From: Endozoicomonas sp. 8E
GTDB lineage: Bacteria; Pseudomonadota; Gammaproteobacteria; Pseudomonadales; Endozoicomonadaceae
Assembly (NCBI RefSeq): GCF_032883915.1
Contig: NZ_CP120717.1
Location: forward strand, 5,534,501-5,598,500
DNA: 64,000 nt
Direction of reading: 5' to 3'
Of this stretch, positions 28,454-38,300 are shown one piece after another. The number at the start of each line of letters is the position of its first letter. The stretch's first letter is position 1. Both the position numbers and the translations under genes were made by a program. The notes below the pieces were generated by a model. The model made no database searches, was not told the DNA's origin, and was given only the letters and a program-made list of their open reading frames with translations.

Positions 28454-29845
28454 ATGGGTATTATCAACGGCGGCGAAAAGATTTCTATCAGCCCGACATG
28501 GTCTGAACATGCTCAACATAAAGTTGATAAACCCAGGGGACGCCATAAGGGCTCTTCAGTATACTCCATTGAAAATACGGTCCCTCAAAACGGGAAAGGC
28601 AAGAAACTACCGATAAAAAGCCTCTTCTCCCGCAGTGTCAGCAATTCTGATAAAGCCGCAGCGAAAGAAAAGAAAGCCACTGAGAAGAAAGCCGTCAAAG
28701 CATTTATGGTGGCACTGGATGATGTCAAAAAAGCAGTAAACAACAAAAATGGCAGTTCTGAGTCTGTTCAGAAAGTGATTAACAAGCACGCCAAAAACCA
28801 GGGTGAATTGGAAGACCTGTTGGCTAACCTGACCAGAAAATCCGGACAAGCAGCCTTGCAACCTCATGTTCAAAAAGCATTCAAGGAAGCCGGTCTTTCC
28901 ATGATGCTGTCGAAAGCAAGAAATAGCGCTCAGCCACTAAAAAATGCCACAGATCATGGGCAGTCTTTCAGAGATGCACTGGATAAGTGCATGGCACCGT
29001 TAAGGGCTCAGCGGCAAGAACTGAGTTACTCTACATATCCTGACTCCATTCGAGATCAGCTTAAATCTTATCCCGCACTGACTGAATGCCTGGTGGAAGA
29101 ACTACCCAACTCAAAAGGATATTCTTCTCCCGGCAACCGGTACTCTGCTATCCAGGCCCAGACTATTCTGACCTGCCAATGCTTTGAACAGGCTCACCAA
29201 ATTAAGCAAAATCTGAACAGAACTATGAAGAGTCAACAATTACCCCCTGAAACAAAAAGCAAGATCGCGAGTGCTTTAAATGAAGTTCAGGGAATTTTAG
29301 AAGCTACGCAAAAAGACCTCAAAAGCCTGCACCGTAACTACGCCATGAAAGGAGAGGGTCATTTCCTGAACACCGAGTACCGAGAGAGTATCAAGGAAAG
29401 AATTCATTCAGACCCTGTTAGCAAAGATTCATTCAGTAGCAAGCAAACTTCCAGCAAGCGCCAACCGGTCAGTCAAACTATACCGGCTCAGGAAAACAGG
29501 GTTCAACCTGAAGCCAAAGCGGCTCCTAAGCCACCTGGAAGAGCAGCACCCGCCATTCCTTTCGATGCTTCTCTTGCAGCCCTGAAAAAAGAGAGGCCAG
29601 AGCTGACACGTGAAGCAGGCCTACTACGTGATTACCTGAAGGAACTGCAGACTTTCTGCAATTCACGAGAGTTAGTTAACCTTCTGGGTAAAGATTTTTC
29701 AGCTCACAGAGACGCAGGCTGGAGCTTTGATGAGTACGCATCCCTGTGTCAGCAGGCAGCTGGAATCTTGGCCGACACCCCGTCACTGACAACAGTTGAA
29801 GTGATGGATGCGGCGTACAAAAACATGGGAACCCCGCGCCAATAA
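28454..29845 (+). CDS. Hydrophilic protein of unknown function, possibly secreted effector
   Basis: A 463-residue protein without recognised domains, signal peptide or membrane helix. The N-terminal 70 residues are Ser/Lys/Gly-rich and probably disordered. Helical stretches follow (about 75-170 and 225-300, EKKAVKAFMVALDDVKKAVNNK, LPPETKSKIASALNEVQGILE). A Pro/Ala-rich linker (APKPPGRAAPAIP) near 355-370 precedes a C-terminal helical region of about 95 residues. The disordered, polar N-terminus, helical body and Pro linker resemble type III or IV effectors of host-associated bacteria; this is inference, and no secretion genes are in the window. The ribosome site AGGGATAGAG precedes the ATG. 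Confidence 0.6.
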   Translation: MGIINGGEKISISPTWSEHAQHKVDKPRGRHKGSSVYSIENTVPQNGKGKKLPIKSLFSRSVSNSDKAAAKEKKATEKKAVKAFMVALDDVKKAVNNKNGSSESVQKVINKHAKNQGELEDLLANLTRKSGQAALQPHVQKAFKEAGLSMMLSKARNSAQPLKNATDHGQSFRDALDKCMAPLRAQRQELSYSTYPDSIRDQLKSYPALTECLVEELPNSKGYSSPGNRYSAIQAQTILTCQCFEQAHQIKQNLNRTMKSQQLPPETKSKIASALNEVQGILEATQKDLKSLHRNYAMKGEGHFLNTEYRESIKERIHSDPVSKDSFSSKQTSSKRQPVSQTIPAQENRVQPEAKAAPKPPGRAAPAIPFDASLAALKKERPELTREAGLLRDYLKELQTFCNSRELVNLLGKDFSAHRDAGWSFDEYASLCQQAAGILADTPSLTTVEVMDAAYKNMGTPRQ

Positions 29846-29878
29846 AAACCTTTTTTCTCTAACCTGGCCGCCAGGGAA

Positions 29879-30688
29879 TCAGCTCCCAAGACGTCTGATG
29901 ACTCTGGCGCACGACTCTGCATTGCTCTTCAGGTGTAAAGGATTAATGGTGCCAATCACTGCCGCCGAAGTCGCAGGATGAGAGAAAACCAGTTCCATGC
30001 TTTTCTCCACCGGATCTTCACCTTCCAGACAAACATGCCCACTGGCCAGAGCTTTCTTGATCAGAATGCCCTTATCGTTCCGGAGAGCGTAATCAAGTAC
30101 CGGTTTCTCAGCCTGTTCCTTCAGGTTATAAGTCACCATGGCGATATCCGACTTTTCCAGGGCCATAATGCCGCCTTCAACGGTTTTGGTAGACATGCCT
30201 GACGCCAGAATTTTGCCTTCTCTTTTTAATGCTTCCAGTACTTCCAGACAGCCATAGTGCTGAATGACATTGACGTCATCGCCATTGGAATGGACCAGCA
30301 CCATTTCAATCCGATCAGTATTCAGCCGTTTCAGACTTCTCTCAATACTGAAACGAATATGTTCCGGTGTGAAATCAAAACGAGACTCACCGTTCTCAAA
30401 CTCTTCACCGACTTTACTGCAGATAACCCAGTTGTCTCGCTGACCTTTTAGTAAAGACCCCAATCGTTCTTCACTGGTGCCGTAGGCTGGCGCTGTATCC
30501 AGCAAATTAATACCCAGGGTTTGTGCCAGTTCCAGAAGCTCTCTGGCCTCGCTATCATCCGGAATCCTGAACCCGGATGGGTATTTCACTCCCTGATCCC
30601 TGCCCAGCTTTACGGTTCCGAAACCGATGGGAGAAACCCGGATATCGGTGCCTGCAATGGTTCTTGTCTCAAGCCTGTAATCAGTCAT
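29879..30688 (-). CDS. Aldo/keto reductase
   Basis: A 269-residue NADPH-dependent oxidoreductase of the AKR fold. Motifs: IGFGTVKLGRD near the N-terminus, LLDTAPAYGTSEERLG (catalytic Asp and Tyr), VICSKVG (Lys) and MVLVHSNG (His). The start is taken at the ATG at 30688 (MTDYRLETRTIAGTDIRVSP), which overlaps the end of the upstream FAD-oxidoreductase gene by eight bases. Longer readings to 30766 would overlap that gene further. It is shorter than many AKRs and its substrate is unknown. The two genes appear translationally coupled. Confidence 0.85.
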   Translation of the reverse strand: MTDYRLETRTIAGTDIRVSPIGFGTVKLGRDQGVKYPSGFRIPDDSEARELLELAQTLGINLLDTAPAYGTSEERLGSLLKGQRDNWVICSKVGEEFENGESRFDFTPEHIRFSIERSLKRLNTDRIEMVLVHSNGDDVNVIQHYGCLEVLEALKREGKILASGMSTKTVEGGIMALEKSDIAMVTYNLKEQAEKPVLDYALRNDKGILIKKALASGHVCLEGEDPVEKSMELVFSHPATSAAVIGTINPLHLKSNAESCARVIRRLGS

Positions 30689-31895
30689 GATCGACGAATG
30701 CCCCACTCCAGAAGGGTTGGCAGATTTCAGGATGCTGAACATCCTCTGGCAAAGCAAAGCCTTCATTGCCAGAAGGTGAGAGTTGCTGCCTGTTCAACAC
30801 TTTAATGACCTCATCAGAAAGGTTGGGTGCCAGCGCCAACTTGGTCGGCCAGGAAACAATACCGTTTTCTATCTCATGAATGAAAGCAGCATCCGGTCTC
30901 AGCAGTTTGCTCTGCCTGGGTTCGGCCCGGTTTACAAACATCGTCGCCCATTGGGCATCCTCCAGATTAACCCATGGCAATAATGCAGTCAGCTCACGTC
31001 GGGCCACCCGGATCTGTTCTTCCGGTGTGCGTTCCATCCCGTCTTCTGCGATTTCGCCACCCAGATACCAGACCCAATTACCTTCACCATCCGGATGGCT
31101 GGTGACTGTCATTCTTGGAACAGGCTTGGTACCCAGGCAATGCGCAAAGAGCGGCTCAGGATGACGATGCCGAACCATAACCATATGAAGCGGCCTTCTC
31201 TGCATCTCTGGCCGGGAGAGTCCCCAGAGCTTCATCAGGTCCTCGGTGCCTTCACCCGCCGTGGTAACAAACTTGCAAGCCCTGATTTGCAGGGTTTTGC
31301 CCCCAAGGGTATGCTCGATGAAATCTATTTTCTTGCCTTCAGTGACAATACGGGTGTTTTCAGACCAGTCCACCTTGAGAATCCGGTCTTCCAGACCTTT
31401 CACCAGTGCATCAACGACCGTGCGGATATCCAGCACGATCTCATTGAGCTGATAGACTTTGCCCCGAAACGCTTCATGACGAAAAATATCAGGAAAGTCT
31501 TCCGGTTTCTTCAACTGCTCCACCCGGCCTCGCAGAGCCTTGCTGGCGAAAAATGAGGTGAGCCTGGAACCCAGATCACCGGGAGACCAAAGGTACTGGG
31601 ACTCAGAGAGTATAGCGGCTCCCGACAGATCGACCTCACCTTCCCCCCTGAGAGCCATGCGCCAGCGGTCTGGCATGCCGGCAATACACTCTGCCGCCTT
31701 GGTCAGAGTGCCAGTCAAAGTGTACTTGGTTCCGCCATGAACGATCCCCTGGGATTTGATCGTCTGACCACCACCGAGGGTAGCATCTTCCAGAAGAAGG
31801 GCCTTATAGCCTTGCTGATTGAGGGTGTTGAACAGCCAGAGCCCGGCAATGCCTCCGCCAATTACAACAACATCTGTTTCTATGGTCTGAGTCAT
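30681..31895 (-). CDS. FAD-dependent oxidoreductase (DAO family)
   Basis: A 404-residue flavoprotein. The dinucleotide motif VVVIGGGIAGLWLFNTLNQQGY sits at residues 9-30, followed by LLLEDATLGGGQTIKSQGIVHGG, as in the glycerol-3-phosphate/D-amino-acid oxidase group. The C-terminal part WPTKLALAPNLSDEVI may be the flavin-proximal end. The substrate is not evident. It is the first gene of a two-gene unit with the aldo/keto reductase, and it is divergent from the 5-oxoprolinase operon. The promoter should lie in the 252-base gap to pxpB. Confidence 0.85.
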   Translation of the reverse strand: MTQTIETDVVVIGGGIAGLWLFNTLNQQGYKALLLEDATLGGGQTIKSQGIVHGGTKYTLTGTLTKAAECIAGMPDRWRMALRGEGEVDLSGAAILSESQYLWSPGDLGSRLTSFFASKALRGRVEQLKKPEDFPDIFRHEAFRGKVYQLNEIVLDIRTVVDALVKGLEDRILKVDWSENTRIVTEGKKIDFIEHTLGGKTLQIRACKFVTTAGEGTEDLMKLWGLSRPEMQRRPLHMVMVRHRHPEPLFAHCLGTKPVPRMTVTSHPDGEGNWVWYLGGEIAEDGMERTPEEQIRVARRELTALLPWVNLEDAQWATMFVNRAEPRQSKLLRPDAAFIHEIENGIVSWPTKLALAPNLSDEVIKVLNRQQLSPSGNEGFALPEDVQHPEICQPFWSGAFVDHD

Positions 31896-32147
31896 ATAAA
31901 GTGGATCAGAGAGTAAGACAGGGAAAATACAAAACCCGCAGTATACGCCTCATACCCGTCTGACACCAACATCGCCTTCAGCCAGTGGATGCCATACGTA
32001 GATGTTGCCCTGTAAGACCTCGCACCTTATTGAAGGTAGGGTATTCGTTTCTTTTCCAAAAATCATTTTACCCTTACGTGATCGACGAGCTTGATAACCC
32101 AATCCTATGTTAGAATCGGCTGCGGACTCTGTAAATATGACGATAAT

Positions 32148-32849
32148 ATGAACCATCCCTGTGAGTGCTTCCCTCTGGGTGACTCAGCTCTAATGCTGTG
32201 TTTTGGTGACCGGATCAGTCCCAAAATAAACCTGATCGTTCACACAGCGGCAAAACAAGTTCTCGAAGCAGCATACCCTGAAATAATTGAGATGGTTCCG
32301 GCTTACACAACGTTGACTGTCTATTACGATCCCTGCCAGATTCAATCAGCAATACCTTATGAGGCTTTGAAAGAAAAAATACTCAATATCCTGCAAACAC
32401 TCGAGGTGGGTCAGACAAACGTTGGCAATCTTGTTGAAATACCGGTCTGCTACGAAAGCAGCTTTGCTCCGGACCTGGATCGTGTAGCCAAACACTGTCG
32501 CTTAAAAACTGAAAAAGTGATTGATCTTCACACTTCAGCCACCTACGACGTTTACTTTCTTGGCTTTGCTCCGGGTTTTCCCTTTCTGGGTGGAATGGAT
32601 AAAAGACTGGCGACGCCCAGACTTGATAATCCACGTCTAACGATTCCGGCTGGCTCCGTTGGCATCGCCGGTGAGCAAACAGGTATCTACCCTCTTTCTA
32701 CCCCGGGAGGCTGGCAGCTGATAGGTCACACCCCTGTTTCTCTGGTGGACTTCAGTAACGACCCCCCCACCCTGCTCAAGCCGGGTGACAGAGTAAAGTT
32801 CACCGCTATTTCCTCCAGAGAGCATCAGGAAATGGAGGCACAAAGGTGA
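32148..32849 (+). CDS. pxpB: 5-oxoprolinase subunit PxpB (KipI family)
   Basis: One subunit of the ATP-dependent PxpABC 5-oxoprolinase, which opens pyroglutamate to glutamate. 233 residues from the ATG at 32148; the N-terminus FPLGDSALMLCFGDRISP is typical. The family's signature region FLGFAPGFPFLGGMDKRLATPRL, then IPAGSVGIAGEQTGIYPLSTPGGWQLIG, is present near residues 143-195. It overlaps pxpC by four bases (GTGA). Confidence 0.95.
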   Translation: MNHPCECFPLGDSALMLCFGDRISPKINLIVHTAAKQVLEAAYPEIIEMVPAYTTLTVYYDPCQIQSAIPYEALKEKILNILQTLEVGQTNVGNLVEIPVCYESSFAPDLDRVAKHCRLKTEKVIDLHTSATYDVYFLGFAPGFPFLGGMDKRLATPRLDNPRLTIPAGSVGIAGEQTGIYPLSTPGGWQLIGHTPVSLVDFSNDPPTLLKPGDRVKFTAISSREHQEMEAQR

Positions 32850-33832
32850 GCCTGACCATCAAACAAGCCGGAATGCTGACCAGCATCCAGGATCTTGGTA
32901 GATACGGCCTTCGACATCTGGGCTTATCAACCTGCGGCGCCATGGATTCTCTTGCAGCCAGAGTCGCTAACCTGATACTGGGTAACCCGGAGAATGCCCC
33001 ACTGCTGGAATTCACTCTGACAGGACCCATTCTGGAATTTCATAAGTCCACCGTGATCTGTCTTAGTGGAGGAAGTGTCGATGCCACCGTGGATACTCAT
33101 CCCATCGCCAGTAACTTCGTAACCGCCGTTAAAGCAGGGCAAACACTGAAAATTGGCAGTCTCAGGACAGGCTGCCGGGGTTATCTGGCGATTAAAAACG
33201 GCTTTCAGGCCCGGCAAGTTCTGGGAAGTTGCAGTACTTATCTGAAAGCGGGTATCGGCGGCCTTGGCGGCCGGGCACTGAAAGAGAACGACCGGCTTGG
33301 CTTTAACGCCTGGGCAGCAAAGAAAAATTTCAAACCTGATATTGCTGTGGGCCAAGGGTTTACGCAGTATCTTGAGGATCAGGAACATGTTCAGCCTGTT
33401 CGTTTTATCCGGGGCCCACAAACGGCATGGTTTTCCGGACGAAGCCTGAATGTTTTCCAGAACCAGAGCTACTCTGTCCGCCCGGATTCTGACCGGATGG
33501 GCTATCGTCTCAGTGGTCAAAAGATCGAATGCAGCTATCCCGGAAATCTGATCACAGAGGGGACAGCCATGGGTTCCATTCAGATTCCTCCGAATGGTCA
33601 ACCCATTATTCTGATGAGTGATTGTCAGCCCACTGGCGGATATCCCAAAATCGGGAACATCATCTCCGCAGACTTGCCCAGAGTCGCCCAGCTGAAGCCA
33701 TCGGACACACTGACCTTCCGGGAAGTCAGTGTGGAAGAAGCACAGCGGGAACTGATAGAACAGAGAATCAGCCTGAACCGTCTGGCCATAGCGGCTGAAT
33801 ATTATTGGAAGCAAATCCAAAATGAATACTGA
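32846..33832 (+). CDS. pxpC: 5-oxoprolinase subunit PxpC (KipA family)
   Basis: 328-residue carboxylase-fold partner of PxpB. Motifs include IQDLGRYGLRHLGLSTCGAMD near residue 13, NLILGNPENAPLLEFTLTGP and PDSDRMGYRLSG, all usual for the family. The GTG start at 32846 overlaps the pxpB stop and the gene overlaps pxpA by eleven bases, so the three subunits are translationally coupled. Confidence 0.95.
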   Translation: MSLTIKQAGMLTSIQDLGRYGLRHLGLSTCGAMDSLAARVANLILGNPENAPLLEFTLTGPILEFHKSTVICLSGGSVDATVDTHPIASNFVTAVKAGQTLKIGSLRTGCRGYLAIKNGFQARQVLGSCSTYLKAGIGGLGGRALKENDRLGFNAWAAKKNFKPDIAVGQGFTQYLEDQEHVQPVRFIRGPQTAWFSGRSLNVFQNQSYSVRPDSDRMGYRLSGQKIECSYPGNLITEGTAMGSIQIPPNGQPIILMSDCQPTGGYPKIGNIISADLPRVAQLKPSDTLTFREVSVEEAQRELIEQRISLNRLAIAAEYYWKQIQNEY

Positions 33833-34601
33833 TAAAGCTCTGACACTGGATCTGAACTGCGACATGGGTGAAAGCTTTGGCCAGTACAGGCTGGGAAACG
33901 ATAGCGAAATCATGCCGTATATCAGTTCTGCCAACATTGCCTGCGGCTTTCATGGGGGTGATCCGAATATCATGGCCAACACGGTAAAATTGGCCTTGGA
34001 ACACAGTGTCGCCGTCGGTGCTCATCCCGGCTTACCGGACCTGCAGGGCTTTGGTCGAAGAAACATGCACATCAGCCCCGAAGATGCCTATAACCTGACA
34101 CTCTACCAGACAGGCGCATTAAACGCCTTTGTCACTGCTCAAGGTGGTCAGCTTCACCATGTAAAACCTCACGGAGCCCTGTACAATATGGCCGCCCGGG
34201 ACCCGAACCTTGCCAAAGCCATAGCCGAAGCGATTTATCAATTTAATCCGGAACTGATTCTCTATGGGTTAGCCGATAGTTGCCTTATATCTCAGGCTGA
34301 AGCCATTGGCCTGAAGACCGCCAGCGAAGTCTTTGCCGACCGCAGCTACCAGAGTACGGGTCAGCTAACCCCCAGAGATCAGGCCGGCGCAATGCTTGAA
34401 GACCAGCAAAAGTCCCTCGACCAGATCAGAGACATGGTATTGCACAAACAAGTGACATCAGTGGATGGCCAAACAATTGCTATCCGGGCCGAGACCCTGT
34501 GCATACATGGCGATGGTCCCCAGGCTCTGGACTTTGTCCGTGGCTGTGAACGATTTCTCCAGGCACAGGGCATCATCATTCAAACCATTCAGGCGCAGTA
34601 A
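33822..34601 (+). CDS. pxpA: 5-oxoprolinase subunit PxpA (LamB/YcsF family)
   Basis: 259 residues. LDLNCDMGESFGQYRLGNDSEIMPYISSANIACGFHGGDP, then VGAHPGLPDLQGFGRRNM and VKPHGALYNMA, show the metal- and substrate-binding histidine/aspartate set of the LamB/YcsF fold. Full length. The stop codon TAA shares one base with the start of the next gene. Confidence 0.96.
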   Translation: MNTDKALTLDLNCDMGESFGQYRLGNDSEIMPYISSANIACGFHGGDPNIMANTVKLALEHSVAVGAHPGLPDLQGFGRRNMHISPEDAYNLTLYQTGALNAFVTAQGGQLHHVKPHGALYNMAARDPNLAKAIAEAIYQFNPELILYGLADSCLISQAEAIGLKTASEVFADRSYQSTGQLTPRDQAGAMLEDQQKSLDQIRDMVLHKQVTSVDGQTIAIRAETLCIHGDGPQALDFVRGCERFLQAQGIIIQTIQAQ

Positions 34602-35293
34602 TGAATATTTCTCCCCAGGCTTCATTGCCCTCTTCAGGATCTCTTTTCGCCACTTCCTGGAGTGGCGGCAAGGACGGTTGCTTTGCTCGATGGCTTTCCA
34701 GCCAAAGCGGCGCCAAACCCGCCTGTCTGCTCACTATGCTCAAAGAAGGTGAACAGAGAACCAGTGCCCATGGACTGCATCAGGAGGTTCTTCAGGCTCA
34801 GGCTGATTGTCTGGGAACCCCTATCATTTTTGGTTCTGCCGGATTTGGAGGTTATGAACAGGGATTAAAAAAGGCACTGGCAACCACTATCAGTGAGTAT
34901 TCTGTCAGTCACCTTGCTTTTGGTGATATCGACCTGGATGCCCACAAGGACTGGTACGACCGGATTCTTAAAGATACTCCTATCCAGACCTGCTACCCCC
35001 TCTGGCACTACAACCGTAAACAGCTTTTGAAAGATATGTTCTCGGTGGGCCAGGAGGCCCTGATTGTCAGCGTCAAGAATGAATCACTGGATCAAAGTTT
35101 TCTCGGACGAATACTGACACCGTCATTGGCCGATGAGATAGAAGCCAGAGGTATCTGCCCCACTGGAGAAGAAGGCGACTTTCACACACTGGTGATCAAT
35201 GGTCCTGACTTTAAAGAACCCTTGTCCGTCAAAAAAGCGGATATCTGGCAGGATGACTGGAGTCATTCTGTGCTTGAGCTCTCACCTGCCTGA
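34601..35293 (+). CDS. Dph6-like ATP-pyrophosphatase (diphthine-ammonia-ligase family)
   Basis: A 230-residue adenine-nucleotide alpha-hydrolase-like protein with the PP-loop TSWSGGKDGCFARWL near residue 18. The family strand and loop pattern HLAFGDIDLDAHKDWYDRIL and the C-terminal GICPTGEEGDFHTLVINGP follow. Eukaryotic Dph6 amidates diphthine; bacteria have no diphthamide, so the reaction here is unknown. Its coupling to pxpA (one-base overlap) suggests an ATP-dependent step near glutamate/pyroglutamate or a related amide. It is the last gene of the operon and converges with the 1143-residue gene. Confidence 0.85.
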   Translation: MNISPQASLPSSGSLFATSWSGGKDGCFARWLSSQSGAKPACLLTMLKEGEQRTSAHGLHQEVLQAQADCLGTPIIFGSAGFGGYEQGLKKALATTISEYSVSHLAFGDIDLDAHKDWYDRILKDTPIQTCYPLWHYNRKQLLKDMFSVGQEALIVSVKNESLDQSFLGRILTPSLADEIEARGICPTGEEGDFHTLVINGPDFKEPLSVKKADIWQDDWSHSVLELSPA

Positions 35294-35341
35294 GCCTCAG
35301 GGTAAGGAGAACGCTTTCTGTCCCTCTCCAACATCGCTCTT

Positions 35342-38300
35342 TTATGCCTTGGAAACGTCCGGGGCAGGCACAAACGTTTCTTCATAAGCAACCCCGTTAA
35401 ATGCTCTGGAGCGGAGAATGCTGGCCATTTTGCCCAGGGCTGGATCGGGGTAACTGTCCTGAAGACGCTCCAGAACATGCATAAGTACAATGCCTGATAT
35501 GGAATCAAGCTTTGGCTCTGAAGATTCAAGGGCTGCCAGAACATTAATGCGCATCATTGCCATCAGTGCACGGGCAGGGCCAGCAGCCTGACCGACTGCC
35601 AGGTTGAGTTCGTCAATCATAATGCTGGTAAGGGGTCTGGCGAGGGTCGGATTACCGGAAGCCAGCACGGGGGAATCGTAAGGCAGCAGGGTTGACGGGC
35701 CAGAATCCACAGGGGTGATCAAGTCAACCACATAAACCCAGTCTTTCTTTGTATACCCTTCTTTTAAACGAAGAATGAGGTTGCAGAAAAAGCATTTTTT
35801 TCCGTAGTAAAGTTCCTCCCCAACTTTGGTGGTAAGCAGCACACATTTCTCAGGCAAGTAACCACCTGCCCGGGCAGCTTCCTCCAGCCGGTCATAGAGT
35901 CTTTCTTTGATCTCACTGAATTGCTCTTTGTTAAGTACCAAAAGATCTGTATCCCTTGGCGTGACTGAGCGCTCAATAACTTCCCGGGATATTTCGCCCG
36001 GTAACAGATCGCTGCCGGTTGCCCGTTTTAATGCCTGGCTCCCCCAGCGTGACTGAACCTGCGTCTGATAAGCACGGCTTCCCAGATATACCACAGGTTT
36101 ATTTTTATGATTCAACGCCTGTACTTCGCTGGCTATTTGCTCATGAAAATAAGCTCTTGTCTCGAGAGTCTCCTGAGTATCTACCCTGAAAAATGTATTC
36201 ACGACAAAATTTGCCAGAGTATCAGGCTTATTGCTGGCTTGTTTTTTAAATCGGCCATTTTTAATCTGGGCTGGATTCGGTTCATTATTGTCAGCAGTTT
36301 TCGCTAGTGATAGTTCTTTAGAATTATCCAGATCTTTTACGCAACCTGCTATGAAAGCAATATTTTTATTAATTTTCTTCCTGCAACTGACTGTAGACTG
36401 CTCAAGGTTGGCAATAGTGGGAAATTCACTTTTGAGAATATCGATACGTTTACTGCTAACGGTAACAAGTGCCGTATTCAAATGCTGAAGTTGTCGTAAA
36501 CCATGATATAAAGTAGCCTTGATTGATTCGAACAGGACAATCTTCAGACATTTGTCTTGCCCGGCAACAACTTGCTCTCTGATTTTGTTCAATTGCCTGA
36601 AAGCATCTTTGAAACAGGTTTTGATGTTTTGATTGATCTTATCAAATTGATCAATTTTCTCTTTAATCCCGGAAGCATTTGCTTTGATTTTTTCTTTCCA
36701 TTTCTCTTTGGTCACCTTAAGCGAGGTTGATGGATCACTTGTTTGAATGCTTGTAATGCAGCCCTCCAGATCACTGAAAATTGAAACGCACTCACAAATA
36801 TGCTCAATGAGCATTGCACAGTAATAACTGCAGTGGGAGAACGTCAGTAGCAATTCAGTGTGTGGTGATAGGGCAATGTTTGCAAAAATATTGATTAGCC
36901 ATTCACAGGATTTCCTGTCTAGTTCTGTGATGTTAATGTCTGGATTGTATATATCGCACTCTTTATTTATGAGCTTTAAAATATCATTATTCTGGATCAG
37001 AGTTTGTGCCAACCGTGATTTCAGGCATTCAGGAAGCTGTTGCGGATTGTCATTTGTTATCCCATCCGTGGCGGTACCTTGCACGATGACTTTTTTGACC
37101 TCATCAAAGCTATTCCTGATAGCCAACTCGTGATTGTTGGTCAGAGTCTGTATTCTTAGTTTGGCGAGTGATAATCGACGATGGTATTTACAGGATTCCA
37201 CGGCTTCATTGGTCAATAAGCCAAGCTCCTGCAACTGGGCTGCCCATGGGCTCAGAACATTAAGTATGTGTTGCAGCTCTTCTGTCTTCTTTATCTTTAT
37301 TAATGGTGACTGGTTCTCTGTGACACTCTCCTTGTGAGCAAGCAGGGTACTCAGGTAGACGGAAGAAGCTTCAATCCCAAGGGCGAAATAACGGTCCAGG
37401 GGATAGGATCGGGTTTGTGTATATTCATTAAGACCATCATGCCAGCTTTCAATGTTGATCTCTGCCGTATTATTTTTTTTAAGTCTTTGAATAACTTTTT
37501 CCAGTGAATAGTCGTTATGGAAAACTATTCCACTGGTTGTTTCACAAACCTTATTAACTACATCCCATCGTCCTGACATTAAAGCTGCATGGAACAACTC
37601 TGCACAGAATAAATGCTGACCAATCGTCTTATTGTCAACGCAGACGGGTTGGAATTCGTGATCGTACCCTTCATTCCTGTATCGATCAATTGAACTGAAA
37701 AGACATCCAGAGGCGATTTTCACGATATCTTGAGAATCTTTCTTGCTCTGGATCTCCAACGTCGCCGTAGCAACGGTAGTGAGCAGATTGCTTATCTCTT
37801 CATTTAGTCTGTAAGCCTCACATGTCATTAAGTCAGGTCTTTTCCGGGGGGGCGCATGCAAAATTGAGTGGTACTTCCTGATTTTTGGTTCAACGGGCGC
37901 CCGAAGGGCAATATTTCTTCTGAAATCAGCGTGTCTTATCATGCTCTCCACAAGACCATAAATACAGGACAAATGGCATACAATAGACTCACTCAGAAAG
38001 CTGATTGATTGCTGGCCCGGGGAAGCATCCTTGGGGGACCATCGACATAGCATTCTCTCGAGAACACGATAGTTCAGGGCCAGCTGCAGTGTTACGTTAC
38101 TCATATCATCACTCAAAAACAGCTGTTTGGACAATACGACATATTCGCTTTTGTCGGCCAATCTTATTGTGTTGAACCAATCAACAAGTTTGTATGAACT
38201 GTCTTTGAGTACCTGATATTTATTAGCGAGACGCTTGAGCAAAGCCAATCTACTGTAGATCAAGTTATGGAACTGCAGACCATCTGTATCAAGAAACTTT

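Noticed and set aside
32927-33937. Minus-strand ORF of 336 residues
   Set aside because: It is antisense to pxpC and the start of pxpA, which are well-supported, overlapping subunit genes.
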